Positions 17,413-26,839 of a stretch of DNA of 64,000 nucleotides are shown piece after piece (position 1 is the stretch's first letter; each line of letters opens with the position of its first letter). The stretch is taken from positions 2,022,001-2,086,000 of the forward strand of contig NZ_CP085442.1 of assembly GCF_023824195.1 (NCBI RefSeq), in the 5' to 3' direction. A model generated the notes under the pieces. It was given only the letters and a program-made list of their open reading frames with translations, did not search any database and was not told the DNA's origin. This DNA comes from Priestia megaterium. Its GTDB lineage: Bacteria > Bacillota > Bacilli > Bacillales > Bacillaceae_H. The position numbers were made by a program, and so were the translations under genes.

Positions 17413-17459
17413 CATTTTCTACGTTATTTTTTATCAAAGTTTAAGAAATAATGATGATG

Positions 17460-19280
17460 TTAATAATTGGTTTTTAATTGAGCAAATATACTTTTTATAT
17501 TTGTTGTCAATTCGGACATTTTTGTTTTTTGAATAATCTCGATTGGTAATTTTTCTATATATTGATCAATGTTTTTATGCGACCATTGGCATTGAGTCTT
17601 TTCAAGTGTGTTTATTTCATCATCGGTTAAAGTCCATGTTTTTTTATAGAACATTGCTTGTTTAGTATCAAAAAAATGCTTAGGTTTGAATTTTTGCTGG
17701 AAATTAGCATGGTTGCTATTTCCAAGTCCAGTTAAATTACTTTTATATATATTGAAGTATTTTTCACATAGTTGTTTAGTGCTTTCGAAATCTAACCCTT
17801 GAAATAAGTTACATAAAATAGAAGGGTCTATAAAATAAGACTCAATTGCATACTCGTCTAGTATTAACAGGTTTTCTTGGTTATATATATTAGAAAAGCT
17901 CGATACGTTCTTCTCTATTCTAGATTGGACCTCTTTTTTTGAGTATCCATCAGAATCTACCATAATCCAAAATTGGTAATTAGAATTATGGATATGGTTC
18001 ATTGCATTTAAAATTTTTGCATTGGCGTAAAAGTTTAGTGTATCAATACCTCCTACATCAACAATCTTCAGGCTATTTATAAGTGATGAATCAATTATGT
18101 CTTTTTGTCCTAACTTATTTATAATTGACTCAACTAAAGTTTTATCATCAGGACCTTCAACAAATAATATTTTTGTATATTGGAATATATCATCTGGTCT
18201 TATTCCAAGTTCGTTAATGATAAAGGTAGGGTCACTGTCTATTTTCTGTGTAATGCCTTTGTCTTTTTTTATGCAGACTAGTTCGTGCTGGTTTAGTTGA
18301 CTAACTACTATAGGTGAATGCGTAGAAATAAAAACTTGGTTAGAAGTGCTTAATTGATTTAAAACGTTTATCATTTTCCTTTGCAAAGAAGGGTGTAAAT
18401 AAACTTCAGGTTCTTCAATTATTAATATGAATTTTTTGTCAATATTATATTTAACATATGCCTCTAAAATAGCTAAAATCATAAGACTTTGCATGCCTGT
18501 TCCACTAGATAATAGGCTGAAGCTGGCATCAGCACTTTGTAATGGTTTAATGTCATGATCAATAATTTTGGTTTCATGAGAATGTACAATTTCCGTTTGT
18601 TCTACTTGGACATTAATTGACAATGAAGTGTTACCGATTAAATTCTGGAACCTAGAAGTTAACTCTTCTGATAGAGATTTAACTTTGAGCTCCTCATGCT
18701 TTTTTAATGCTTCTTTTATGTTATCTATTTCAAAGGTATGTCCATTTAATTCGATGCTATCTCCATTCTCATCATCAAACAAGAGAGACATTAATTCATT
18801 CAAGTTATTATTTTTTTTACTAAAGGTATTATCTGAAGGATTTCTAATTGAGGATATGTACCTGATATCTGGGAGAAAATCTGCAAGAATTCGCGGAGGA
18901 ATTCTTATGTTGTCAGGTTGAACTGTATACTTAGAATTAAATTTATTATCACTCAATTTAAAAGATAGAGTAATGGTTATTTCTCCATCTAAGTAATTTT
19001 CATATGCATGATCCAGATCATATGATGATCCTAAAAGGAGTGAAATGTCTTCAGGATCCACTTGCTGGAAGGTTATAGATATCTCTGGTAATACTTTAGA
19101 ATCATGCATATGAAGGTCTTTATTTTCTAATTTATTCTTACCAAAAAAAACTAAAATAGCTTCAAAAATAGCTGTTTTTCCATAGTTATTCTTACCTACG
19201 ATAGCTGATAGTTTATCAGAAGAAAATGTTAGTTCGTAGATGGACTTAAAACGCTTTATTTCAACAGTTTTTATTTTCAA
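17460..19280 (-). CDS. OLD-family ATP-dependent endonuclease
   Basis: A 606-aa protein with an SMC/RecF-like ATPase followed by a Toprim nuclease domain. Walker A is GKNNYGKT (residues 29-36). The signature and Walker B regions show SSGTGMQSL and FILIIEEPEVYLHPS, with the switch His in STHSP. The Toprim part has LFVEGPDD (metal-binding Glu) and VDSDG (Asp pair). This is the OLD architecture, seen in phage-defence nucleases including Gabija GajA. No UvrD-like GajB or reverse transcriptase gene lies beside it, so it is a lone OLD protein. A defence role is inferred from family knowledge and the island setting. Confidence 0.92.
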   Translation of the reverse strand: MKIKTVEIKRFKSIYELTFSSDKLSAIVGKNNYGKTAIFEAILVFFGKNKLENKDLHMHDSKVLPEISITFQQVDPEDISLLLGSSYDLDHAYENYLDGEITITLSFKLSDNKFNSKYTVQPDNIRIPPRILADFLPDIRYISSIRNPSDNTFSKKNNNLNELMSLLFDDENGDSIELNGHTFEIDNIKEALKKHEELKVKSLSEELTSRFQNLIGNTSLSINVQVEQTEIVHSHETKIIDHDIKPLQSADASFSLLSSGTGMQSLMILAILEAYVKYNIDKKFILIIEEPEVYLHPSLQRKMINVLNQLSTSNQVFISTHSPIVVSQLNQHELVCIKKDKGITQKIDSDPTFIINELGIRPDDIFQYTKILFVEGPDDKTLVESIINKLGQKDIIDSSLINSLKIVDVGGIDTLNFYANAKILNAMNHIHNSNYQFWIMVDSDGYSKKEVQSRIEKNVSSFSNIYNQENLLILDEYAIESYFIDPSILCNLFQGLDFESTKQLCEKYFNIYKSNLTGLGNSNHANFQQKFKPKHFFDTKQAMFYKKTWTLTDDEINTLEKTQCQWSHKNIDQYIEKLPIEIIQKTKMSELTTNIKSIFAQLKTNY

Positions 19281-19781
19281 AACAATTCCTCCTTTTTAAT
19301 TCTTATTTCCTATTATAAAGAAAAGTTAAATAATTAGACAGCAAAATAAGTTAAAGATTGTAAATTAAATATGAAACTTTTCGCATATGTTTCATATTTC
19401 AATTATGTTTTAATGTTAATTTGTATGGAACTAAATTACTATATAGGATAATTTGACGATAAAATGTATTCGGAACATATGTTTAGAAATCTTGATAATT
19501 AGCCGGAGGTATCTAAAATGGGAAAAAATGTAAAATGTTTTTAATATTTACTATATAAACTTTTCTAAAGTTTATGAAATCTCTATGATGATAAACAATG
19601 TGATTTTGTCTACTTTTGCATAAGAAATTCACTAATTTTATATAATATTTTTGGAGAAATGAATATCCTAAAACTTCCATAACTGAATTTTAACAGAATT
19701 AATAAGTAAATCATGAATATCTTAATTACTAACAACTATGTCGGTATCAATAGTATTCGATTTATAAAAAGGAGGATTAGG
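19281..19781. other. Intergenic A+T-rich stretch
   Basis: About 500 bases between the divergent OLD nuclease and the first island glycosyltransferase. It should contain both promoters. No conserved ORF, clear hairpin or RNA was seen. Confidence 0.6.
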
Positions 19782-20468
19782 ATGATATCAATTATATGCT
19801 GTACAAAAAGGCAAAATTTTATGGAAAATGTCTTTCAGAATTATGAAAATCAAGCATGGAAGAGAAAAGAGCTAATTATTATTTTGAATAAAGATCATAT
19901 GAATATAGAGAAATGGAAAATCCGAGCAGAAACTGTTCCAAATGCATTTGTTTATCAGTTACAAGAAGAAAAGACTTTGGGTGAATGTCTAAATTTCGGA
20001 ATAGAGAAAGCACGGTATAATTTTATTGCAAAATTCGACGACGATGACTATTATGCAGAAAAGTATCTTAATGACTCCATGGAAGTGTTTAATAGATTAA
20101 ATGTAGATTTAGTAGGTAAAAGAACAATTTATATGTACTTTGAAAACAAAAAAGTTCTTGCATTACACAAACCAGGTAAAGAAAATCGCTTTGTAACGCA
20201 AGGTTTAAAAGGAGCGACATTGATATTTAAAAAAGAAATTAGTGAAAAAATCCTATTTCCAAAATTAAACTTAGGAGAAGACACTATTTTTATAAGGCAA
20301 TGTGTTAAAAATGGATTCAAGTTATATTCCATGAATAGAAACAATTATGTGTGTTTGAGAACAGAAAAAGATGGTCATCATACGTGGAATATCGATAACA
20401 ATATTCTTTTAAAAAAATCCTCTATTATATGCGAAACTATTGATTATAAGACATTCATTGAAAGTTGA
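19782..20468 (+). CDS. Family-2 glycosyltransferase (copy 1)
   Basis: A 228-aa GT-A enzyme that should transfer a sugar from a nucleotide donor. The ATG at 19782 follows AGGAGG by 6 bases; in-frame codons upstream lack a ribosome site. MISIICCTKR starts the Rossmann-like fold, and the metal/donor site is FDDDDYY (Asp86-89). GEDTIF near residue 167 resembles the acceptor-side acidic motif. It is a paralogue of the gene at 26,840 (shared LGECLNF/LGQCYNF, FIAxFDDDDYYA, NNHTW/HHTWN). The sugar and acceptor are unknown; location points to the island's surface glycan. Confidence 0.85.
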   Translation: MISIICCTKRQNFMENVFQNYENQAWKRKELIIILNKDHMNIEKWKIRAETVPNAFVYQLQEEKTLGECLNFGIEKARYNFIAKFDDDDYYAEKYLNDSMEVFNRLNVDLVGKRTIYMYFENKKVLALHKPGKENRFVTQGLKGATLIFKKEISEKILFPKLNLGEDTIFIRQCVKNGFKLYSMNRNNYVCLRTEKDGHHTWNIDNNILLKKSSIICETIDYKTFIES

Positions 20469-20481
20469 AATTTTATATGTA

Positions 20482-20528
20482 ATAGGTTTTATAGTTATCT
20501 AATGACCTAGATAACTATAAAATCCTAT
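20482..20528. terminator. Long hairpin between converging glycosyltransferase genes
   Basis: Arms 20482-20501 and 20508-20528 (ATAGG-TTTATAGTTATCTA and complement, one extra base). No strong T-tract, but its position suggests a shared terminator. Confidence 0.55.
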
Positions 20529-20595
20529 AATAAGAGATAAATAGTAACATAGGCGGAAATGAAGAAGTATATGTGATACAAAGAGCTAGAAGTAT

Positions 20596-21768
20596 CTATG
20601 TGGTTATCATATTTTCTATTTGCTCATACATATTTTTAGCTATGTTGCTCCAAGAGTAATGCTTATTAATATATTTTCGTCCATAGAATGAAATCTGTTT
20701 TAAATTTCTTTGATTAAAAATGAAATCATTAATTTTATCGGAAAAATTTTCTTTTTCTGCATGAATGTAATGTTTTTTATCAATAAGATTTAATCCTCGA
20801 GCACCATAATAAGTAGAAAATAAAGGGATACCAGCAGATAGAAACTCTAAAGTTTTTAAGTTAACACCAGCACCTGTGAACATAGGGTTGATTGCTATAT
20901 CTACACAAGCAAAAAGTTTTAGTTTTTGCTTGTGTGTAACCCGTCCTAATAATGTAACGTTAGATTTTTTGAAATTTAAAAAATTATTACAACACGCACC
21001 TGCAATAATAAATTCTACATCAGGGCATTTATCAGAGAGATGATGAATGATATAGCTAACTGCTTCATTATTAGGAGGGTAGTCTGTCCCTATAAAAAGA
21101 GCCATTGGTTTTAACCGGGGTTTCTTTTCGTTATAAATCCATTCATTCGGGGAAACCCCATTTGGAGCTACCTTTACCTTTTTAGGATCTAAATTAAACA
21201 TAGAAATCAAACTACGTTTTTCCATTTCACAAGTGGTAAATATCAAATTAGAGTACTGTGTCAATTTATACTCTAGCTGATAAATAGCTGGAAGAAACTT
21301 TCTTGCCTGTTTATTTTGCCAAATCTGATTCGCTAATCTATATTCGTGATTATGGCTATTATAAATCCTAGGTTTATTATCTAATCCTAAATAACAATCA
21401 TAGCCTAATAAATATGGAGATTCATGGACAATAATTTCATGGGTCTCATATAACTGATTGAAATATTTTTTATATACTGTAGGCAATTCTGAGAGTTGAG
21501 TATTTGTAATTAATGTATCTTCATAAGTAGCTTCAGAAGATTGAGTATCTTTTAAGATATTGTAATAATAGCTGTCAACTTCTACTCTGTATTCTCTAAA
21601 CGTGGATGAAAAATGAAAAATACCGCCTTTACGTTTATAAGTTTGAGATAAGAGAGTAATATCGTAATAGTAACTAAGTTCATTATAAAGATGAAAGTAC
21701 CTTATAGTACCTCCACTTATTGGAGGATAAACTGTAGGAAAGTGATTAACTACAAGTATTTTCTTCAT
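20596..21768 (-). CDS. GT4-type glycosyltransferase (copy 1)
   Basis: A 390-aa GT-B enzyme. The N-terminal half has NHFPTVYPPISGGTIRYFHLY (acceptor-side glycine loop). The C-terminal half has PNGVSPNEW, ALFIGTDYPPNNEAV and the donor-site run SAGIPLFSTYYGARGL. It is a close paralogue of the enzyme at 25,314-26,522, sharing nearly every motif in the same order. It converges on the GT2 copy 1. The specific linkage cannot be predicted. The start ATG has GGAGAAAAAA upstream. Confidence 0.88.
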   Translation of the reverse strand: MKKILVVNHFPTVYPPISGGTIRYFHLYNELSYYYDITLLSQTYKRKGGIFHFSSTFREYRVEVDSYYYNILKDTQSSEATYEDTLITNTQLSELPTVYKKYFNQLYETHEIIVHESPYLLGYDCYLGLDNKPRIYNSHNHEYRLANQIWQNKQARKFLPAIYQLEYKLTQYSNLIFTTCEMEKRSLISMFNLDPKKVKVAPNGVSPNEWIYNEKKPRLKPMALFIGTDYPPNNEAVSYIIHHLSDKCPDVEFIIAGACCNNFLNFKKSNVTLLGRVTHKQKLKLFACVDIAINPMFTGAGVNLKTLEFLSAGIPLFSTYYGARGLNLIDKKHYIHAEKENFSDKINDFIFNQRNLKQISFYGRKYINKHYSWSNIAKNMYEQIENMITT

Positions 21769-22528
21769 TTTTTCTCCTTATATTTTTATAAATTTTACCT
21801 TATAAAGTGTTGTAATGACCTTATTCTCTTTCATAAAACAATATATGTAGGATATTTTTATAGTAAATATCTTTAGAAATGTATATTCCTCTTTACGTGT
21901 TATATGATTTGCAAAATTTCCATTTTGTTAGAATAATACTTATGCAAATCTTTTAAATTGATGTTTGAAATTTTCCTATTTTCTCTTATTCATAATACAT
22001 ATTCCTTTGAATTTTTGATTAGTTATATCGTTTATAGATTGTGTACAAAGCTTTTTTATTTATAAGGTTATTAAAGCTGTAGTTTGTTACAAAATTTAAA
22101 AAATACAACAATATCCCCTATTAGGTTCTGTGGCTGATTAAAACAAAAAAGGGCAATTATATAGATGCTTTCTAAAATGTTTGAAATAAAAATTAAAAAA
22201 CTAATTTGTATAGAGTAGTAAAAAGAAAAATTACTTATACAGTTTCTTCCCTTTATAAATACATGTTAATTATAAAGCTATTGTTTATTAGTTAGTTGCT
22301 ATTGTGAATAGAGTTCTTCATTAGAATTCATAAAGCATTAAGTAGCTACGGATATATCTTATTAGCTTGTTCTAATTCTAAGATTTTAAGCATTTAATAT
22401 AAATAAATAGAAAGATGTCTGAAAAAGTTTGAGTTATATAACAAGTCTAATAAGTGATTTTTGTAAATAAGACAATTAATTAACTTATTCGAGATATAAA
22501 GGTTATTGTATGGAAAGGGGTACACAGA
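21769..22528. other. 760-base gene-free stretch
   Basis: Strongly A+T-rich, with no frame having a ribosome site and no repeat, tRNA or clear RNA structure seen. It carries the promoter of the minus-strand GT4 (left) and of the hypothetical gene at 22,529 (right). It may be decayed DNA within the island. Confidence 0.55.
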
Positions 22529-23116
22529 ATGGCAAAAAAAGCAAAAAAAAAGTCTTATGAAAATACATATAATGGAATGAGTGGTGAGTCAAAAAAAGAT
22601 AAAAGGCTAGAAAAAAAGGTGAAGATAACGACCGGACCATTTCTTGTACCTTTGGAAGTGGACTCTGAAATACAAGTAGGCAGGGAAAATGATAGAATAA
22701 TTGTTATTCTTAAAAATCCCAGTTCTAAAAAAAAATTAAAAGCATCGATTACACTTAGTGTATGTTTACAGCCTGAAAGTGAAGATAGTATCTGTGATGA
22801 AATTCTTATATTCGAAGACATCCCTGAAATTGAAATTAATTTGGGTACATATGTGGTAAAACCTCATACATGTACAAGAATTGAAAGAAATGTTCCAGGA
22901 GAAGTTGAATATGGAACGGACGAAAGGAATGCTATTTATCGTGTTACAGCAAAAGGAAATTTTAATATTTGTAGAAATACTTGTCAACCAATAGGTGGTC
23001 TTCTTGAGATGTCTGTAATTGTTGGCAGTATTTTTAACCCTATAGAACCTGGGCTTGAGCAGGCGGATCCAGCTACATTTTTTCGGTATAAAGATTTTTT
23101 CTTCATTGAGAGTTAG
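22529..23116 (+). CDS. Hypothetical β-rich protein with Lys-rich head
   Basis: Not recognised. The 195 residues start with a highly basic, disordered segment (MAKKAKKKSYENTYNG, then KKDKRLEKKVK). A single β-rich domain with several cysteines follows (LSVCLQPE, NICRNTCQP). AAGGGG lies before the ATG and a hairpin follows the stop. No signal peptide or membrane helix is present. Its place among glycosyltransferases and beside a σK-driven methyltransferase suggests a spore-surface protein that may be glycosylated, but this is inference from context only. Confidence 0.65.
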   Translation: MAKKAKKKSYENTYNGMSGESKKDKRLEKKVKITTGPFLVPLEVDSEIQVGRENDRIIVILKNPSSKKKLKASITLSVCLQPESEDSICDEILIFEDIPEIEINLGTYVVKPHTCTRIERNVPGEVEYGTDERNAIYRVTAKGNFNICRNTCQPIGGLLEMSVIVGSIFNPIEPGLEQADPATFFRYKDFFFIES

Positions 23117-23130
23117 GGGGAAATTAATGT

Positions 23131-23181
23131 ACAAGTCTTTGAGTAATATTGCATGAAGGACGATATTACTTAAAGACTTGT
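23131..23181. terminator. Long hairpin after the hypothetical gene
   Basis: Arms 23131-23149 and 23163-23181 match at 18 of 19 positions (ACAAGTCTTT-AGTAATAT). There is no clear T-tract; a terminator or mRNA 3'-end protector is likely. Confidence 0.55.
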
Positions 23182-23421
23182 TATATGAATGTATATTTAG
23201 TTGGAAGAAACTTAAAAAATGGAAAAATACACTATAAGAAGAATTAGCCTAAACCAACTTTATAAGGGGATAATCTCTTTCCTAATTAGAAAAGAATGGA
23301 TAAGGAGATTTATAATTTCATATGGTGGTGTTGAATTTGTTTTCAATAATACATTCTACTATCATAAAAATGGAATACTAGATATATTTAAGAAAAAAAT
23401 TATAGATTGTTTTCTAATTAC

Positions 23422-23985
23422 TTATAGCTTTCGAACAAATAGCAAATTATCATATATTGTAACAAATTCGTAAGCTTCATTATTACAAAGTTCATTTACA
23501 GCCCTAAGAACTCCTGGAAATTGCTCTGAATAATCATGGAAAACGATAAGCCCTCCTTTTACAACTCTTGGCGCATAATACATAATATCATGCTTCACAC
23601 TAGTATATTCATGGTCACCATCAATAAATAGTGCTGCAATAGATTGAGGACAATCTTCATAAGCATGTGTGCTAAGCTTTTTAATTGGAATAACAAAGTT
23701 TTCAAGCCTATGATATTTTATATTCCCCCAAAAAGAATAATAATAGGAGTCATTAAACGGATCAATAGCATAGATTGGGCGTTTTTGTGTGCTCATTATA
23801 GAACTTCCAAGAGCTAATGCTATCGTACTTTTCCCTTTATATGAACCAATTTCAACTATATCCCCAGGCAAATGGTCTACCATTGAAGGCAAATGTAAGA
23901 GTCCGAATTGTTCATAATTAGATAACCAGCCTTCAGTATATTCTACAATAGCAAGTAGTTCGTATATGCATCTAATAGTTTTCAT
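23422..23985 (-). CDS. Class I SAM-dependent methyltransferase (Methyltransf_24-like)
   Basis: A 187-aa enzyme predicted to methylate a sugar or small acceptor. The SAM loop is VEIGSYKGKSTIALAL; the second acidic site is YAIDPFND, and LFIDGDHEY and GGLIVFHDY follow, typical of the Methyltransf_24/TylF-like group. The ATG at 23985 is chosen because AAGGAA lies upstream and a σK-type promoter lies at 24028-24055; the longer frame to 24063 would start upstream of that promoter's -10. It is within the glycan island, so sugar O-methylation is the natural guess. Confidence 0.82.
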   Translation of the reverse strand: MKTIRCIYELLAIVEYTEGWLSNYEQFGLLHLPSMVDHLPGDIVEIGSYKGKSTIALALGSSIMSTQKRPIYAIDPFNDSYYYSFWGNIKYHRLENFVIPIKKLSTHAYEDCPQSIAALFIDGDHEYTSVKHDIMYYAPRVVKGGLIVFHDYSEQFPGVLRAVNELCNNEAYEFVTIYDNLLFVRKL

Positions 23986-24027
23986 TGTATAATCGTTCCT
24001 TGTTTTAAATTTTATATAGACATGTAT

Positions 24028-24055
24028 TATTTTATGATTGTAGTTAATAATTCGT
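24028..24055 (-). promoter_or_regulatory. σK-type promoter of the methyltransferase
   Basis: On the minus strand: AC, 17 bases, then CATAAAATA, matching the σK pattern AC-N16/17-CATANNNTA exactly. This predicts late mother-cell expression. The rest of 24056-24548 holds no gene. Confidence 0.6.
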
Positions 24056-24548
24056 GTAGTCAAGAGGCCAATCTTTATTAAATTTTCTAATATCTTTATA
24101 GCATAGGGATTTTATTATGTATAAAAAGAGCTTTTAAATTAGACTTGTGTTTACATAAAATAGATAAAAAAATAGGACGGTAAGTTTTACAGGTACATTT
24201 CCATCATTAATAAAGAAATATTCTTATAAATATCAATAACAATTTGTACCAATAAAAAACTTATTGCCTGAAGTAACTATTATTAGACAATAGAGGTCAG
24301 TAACTATATACTTAGAGAGTTATCACACTTGGTATGGCCTATATATAGGTGATACTATTTTTATTATGAAGAAATTTAATATAACGTATAAGATATGCGG
24401 GGTAAGTACGGAGATTATGTAGTGAAATATTGTGAAACTGAAAGAGGAAATTTTATTTTATTGGTAAAAATATCAAACCTGTTATTTAAAATAAAATCTA
24501 TAATAAAACTAATGAAATTTCTAAGACTATATAAAATTACGTAATTTG

Positions 24549-25181
24549 TTAAATTTGCAATGATACTCCCGTCAATATCTGGTCCCATGAGGAATCACAG
24601 CCTTGCCATCTAGTTGAAAGTGTATTAGGAATTTCTACATTACAAACGTTAGGAATTCCCCAATTCTGTTCAATTACCTTTTGGTTTGGTGAAAAGTTAA
24701 CAACAAGTATCGTATAATTTTTTTTAACAATTCTTTTTAATATAGAATTAAGCTTAATCACCTCATAAGGAAAAGCTTCCATTCTTATGAATAATAACGA
24801 ATCACAAGAGGTACATTTTTTAAAAAAATTATTGATTCGAATATCTAGTTTATTTTTAAATATTGAATAGTTATGTAGAGGGTCTCTTCCGTCTGAAGTA
24901 ATAGGGAAATCATGGTAAGATTCGATACTGTAGAGATTATCTTTAACTATATAAGTATCAACATTTGCAGCACCTTCTACTGTTAAGTTGTGGTAAGCCA
25001 TGAAGTCTTTAAACTTATTCTCTAACAACCGATTAACACTGGTTAGAGAAGATGATAACATCCAATCAATAGGGCCAGAAAAGTTCTTTAGCTTCTTTCT
25101 CTCTAACTGATAAGTTATTTGGCAAAAAGATCCTAAACTAATTATTGTATTATAAGAAGATTTAACTGTCTCAAATTTCAA
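24549..25181 (-). CDS. DUF1796 putative papain-like cysteine peptidase
   Basis: A 210-aa protein of the DUF1796 family, predicted by fold to be papain-like. The family start is clear: IISLGSFCQITYQLERKKLKNFSGPIDWM, where the Cys and the GPxDW motif are conserved. The start is a TTG with AAAGGAG ten bases upstream. DUF1796 genes often sit in surface-polysaccharide clusters of the B. cereus group, as here among glycosyltransferases. The actual reaction is unknown; enzymatic peptide cleavage has not been shown for the family as far as I know. Confidence 0.78.
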   Translation of the reverse strand: MKFETVKSSYNTIISLGSFCQITYQLERKKLKNFSGPIDWMLSSSLTSVNRLLENKFKDFMAYHNLTVEGAANVDTYIVKDNLYSIESYHDFPITSDGRDPLHNYSIFKNKLDIRINNFFKKCTSCDSLLFIRMEAFPYEVIKLNSILKRIVKKNYTILVVNFSPNQKVIEQNWGIPNVCNVEIPNTLSTRWQGCDSSWDQILTGVSLQI

Positions 25182-25313
25182 AATGAACCAGCTCCTTTAT
25201 AAAGCTCCATATAAAAAATTCTAATCTATTTTGATAAAAGCATAGAAAAGTTAGATTATACAGAAAATATAAGATATATTGCTTAAATAACTCTAATCAT
25301 ATTCATTCCTATT

Positions 25314-26522
25314 CTAAATTGAGGAGATGCTAGACACTTTATTATGAAGAGTACTTAGCTGTCGTTCTATCTTTTTTGCTGTCGCTTTCCAAGAATAAAG
25401 ATGGTTAACATATTTTTTTCCATTAGCAGCAACCATTTTTAATAATGCTGTATCTCTCGAAACTTCGTTCAAAATTTGTGCGAAGTTTTCTCTTGTAGCA
25501 TGAAAATAATGTGTTCCTTTAATAAGACGCATTCCCTTTACTCCTACTTCTGTTGATATTAATGGAATGCCAGCAGAAAGAAATTCTAATGTTTTTATCT
25601 TAGTTCCTGTACCAAAAAATGCAGGATTAATTGCAATATCTACTTCTGAAAATAATTCTAATTTTTGTTTCTTATCAATTTCACCTAAGAGCGTAACATT
25701 TTGATTAAAAACATTAGAACACTCAATACTACACTGACCAGCTATTATAAAATCTACATCTGGACATTTATCTGCTAACTCCGAAACAATAAAATTTACT
25801 ATATCAATATTGGGCTGGTGCATACTCCCAATAAAAAAGACTTTTGCTTTTGAATCATAAGCTGATTTATTTACCCTTGGTTTCCATTCTTCTGGTAGAA
25901 TGCCATTTGGTGCAAGCTTTATTTTCATAGGATCAGCATTAAAGGTATTTATAAAATTTGCTTTTTCCTCTTTAGAGGTAGCAAAGACTAGTGTAGCTTC
26001 CTGAACTAAAGTTTCTTCTAAATGAGTGACATGCTTAATATATTCTTGCGAGTTTCTCCCAATCCAGACATGCTTTGCAAATTCTGACTCAAGGTTATGA
26101 CTATTATAAATTCTCGGTTTGTTATCTAATCCAAAAAAAATATCATATTTAAGTAAAAAAGGAGATTCATGAATGAGAATATCGCTTCTTTTATAAAATT
26201 GATTATAATATTTAAGAAATAAAGGTGGAGGATTCGTCATCAAAGCGCAACTTAAGGCAGCATGAGTAGAAAACCGAGGTTCTATACCTTCGTTTAATAA
26301 TTTTTCATCAATTTTATGTTGAATCTCATCTGTAGGGATCCTGAACTCTCGAAATGTGTTAGAGTAGTTGATTATTTCAATTTCCGGAGTATATTTCTGG
26401 GATAAAAGTGTGATGTCATAAAATTTACTCAGTTGATTATAAAGGTGAAAATATCTAAGTACGCCACCAGTATTTGGAGGATAAATAGTAGGGAAATGGT
26501 TCATTACTAAAACTTTGATCAT
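25314..26522 (-). CDS. GT4-type glycosyltransferase (copy 2)
   Basis: A 402-aa paralogue of the enzyme at 20,596-21,768. Shared features include MNHFPTIYPPNTGGVLRYFHLYNQL, LGLDNKPRIYNSHN, APNGILPEEW and SAGIPLISTEVGVKG. It is divergent from the second GT2 copy, whereas copy 1 converges on its GT2. TACAGTATG (26571-26579) reads CATACTGTA on this strand, matching a σK -10, but the -35 AC is missing at the right distance. Donor and acceptor are unknown. Confidence 0.88.
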   Translation of the reverse strand: MIKVLVMNHFPTIYPPNTGGVLRYFHLYNQLSKFYDITLLSQKYTPEIEIINYSNTFREFRIPTDEIQHKIDEKLLNEGIEPRFSTHAALSCALMTNPPPLFLKYYNQFYKRSDILIHESPFLLKYDIFFGLDNKPRIYNSHNLESEFAKHVWIGRNSQEYIKHVTHLEETLVQEATLVFATSKEEKANFINTFNADPMKIKLAPNGILPEEWKPRVNKSAYDSKAKVFFIGSMHQPNIDIVNFIVSELADKCPDVDFIIAGQCSIECSNVFNQNVTLLGEIDKKQKLELFSEVDIAINPAFFGTGTKIKTLEFLSAGIPLISTEVGVKGMRLIKGTHYFHATRENFAQILNEVSRDTALLKMVAANGKKYVNHLYSWKATAKKIERQLSTLHNKVSSISSI

Positions 26523-26839
26523 GAAAAAGCCTCTCCTTTACCACTTTATATTATAGCTTTTTTAGCTTCCTACAGTATGATATTTTCAAAATTTATTTTT
26601 ATGATAATTAAGATTTTTAATTAGCATTATCCTTGTATTTTATAACATGATTTCTCCATAAAAGCATATGGATAGCTTAGAAAGAAATATTGGTTGTTTA
26701 GCCGAAATACCTACTTTTTAGATAAGACATTAGGAAGACATTGTGCATATACCATCTTAACCTAGGCCTAAAAAACCCATTCTACTCTCTATAAAGAGAT
26801 ATTATTATATTAGAAACCAATTAAAGAGGTGATAAATAG
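26523..26839. other. Divergent promoter region
   Basis: 317 bases between two divergent glycosyltransferase genes. It holds the possible σK -10 noted for the GT4 and a RBS (AGAGGTG) for the plus-strand gene. Nothing else was recognised. Confidence 0.5.

Noticed and set aside
17460..19712. Gabija (GajA-GajB) system
   Set aside because: The OLD nuclease is present but no UvrD-like helicase gene lies on either side.
23219..23473. 84-codon plus-strand frame
   Set aside because: Overlaps the 3' end of the methyltransferase on the other strand and has no ribosome site.
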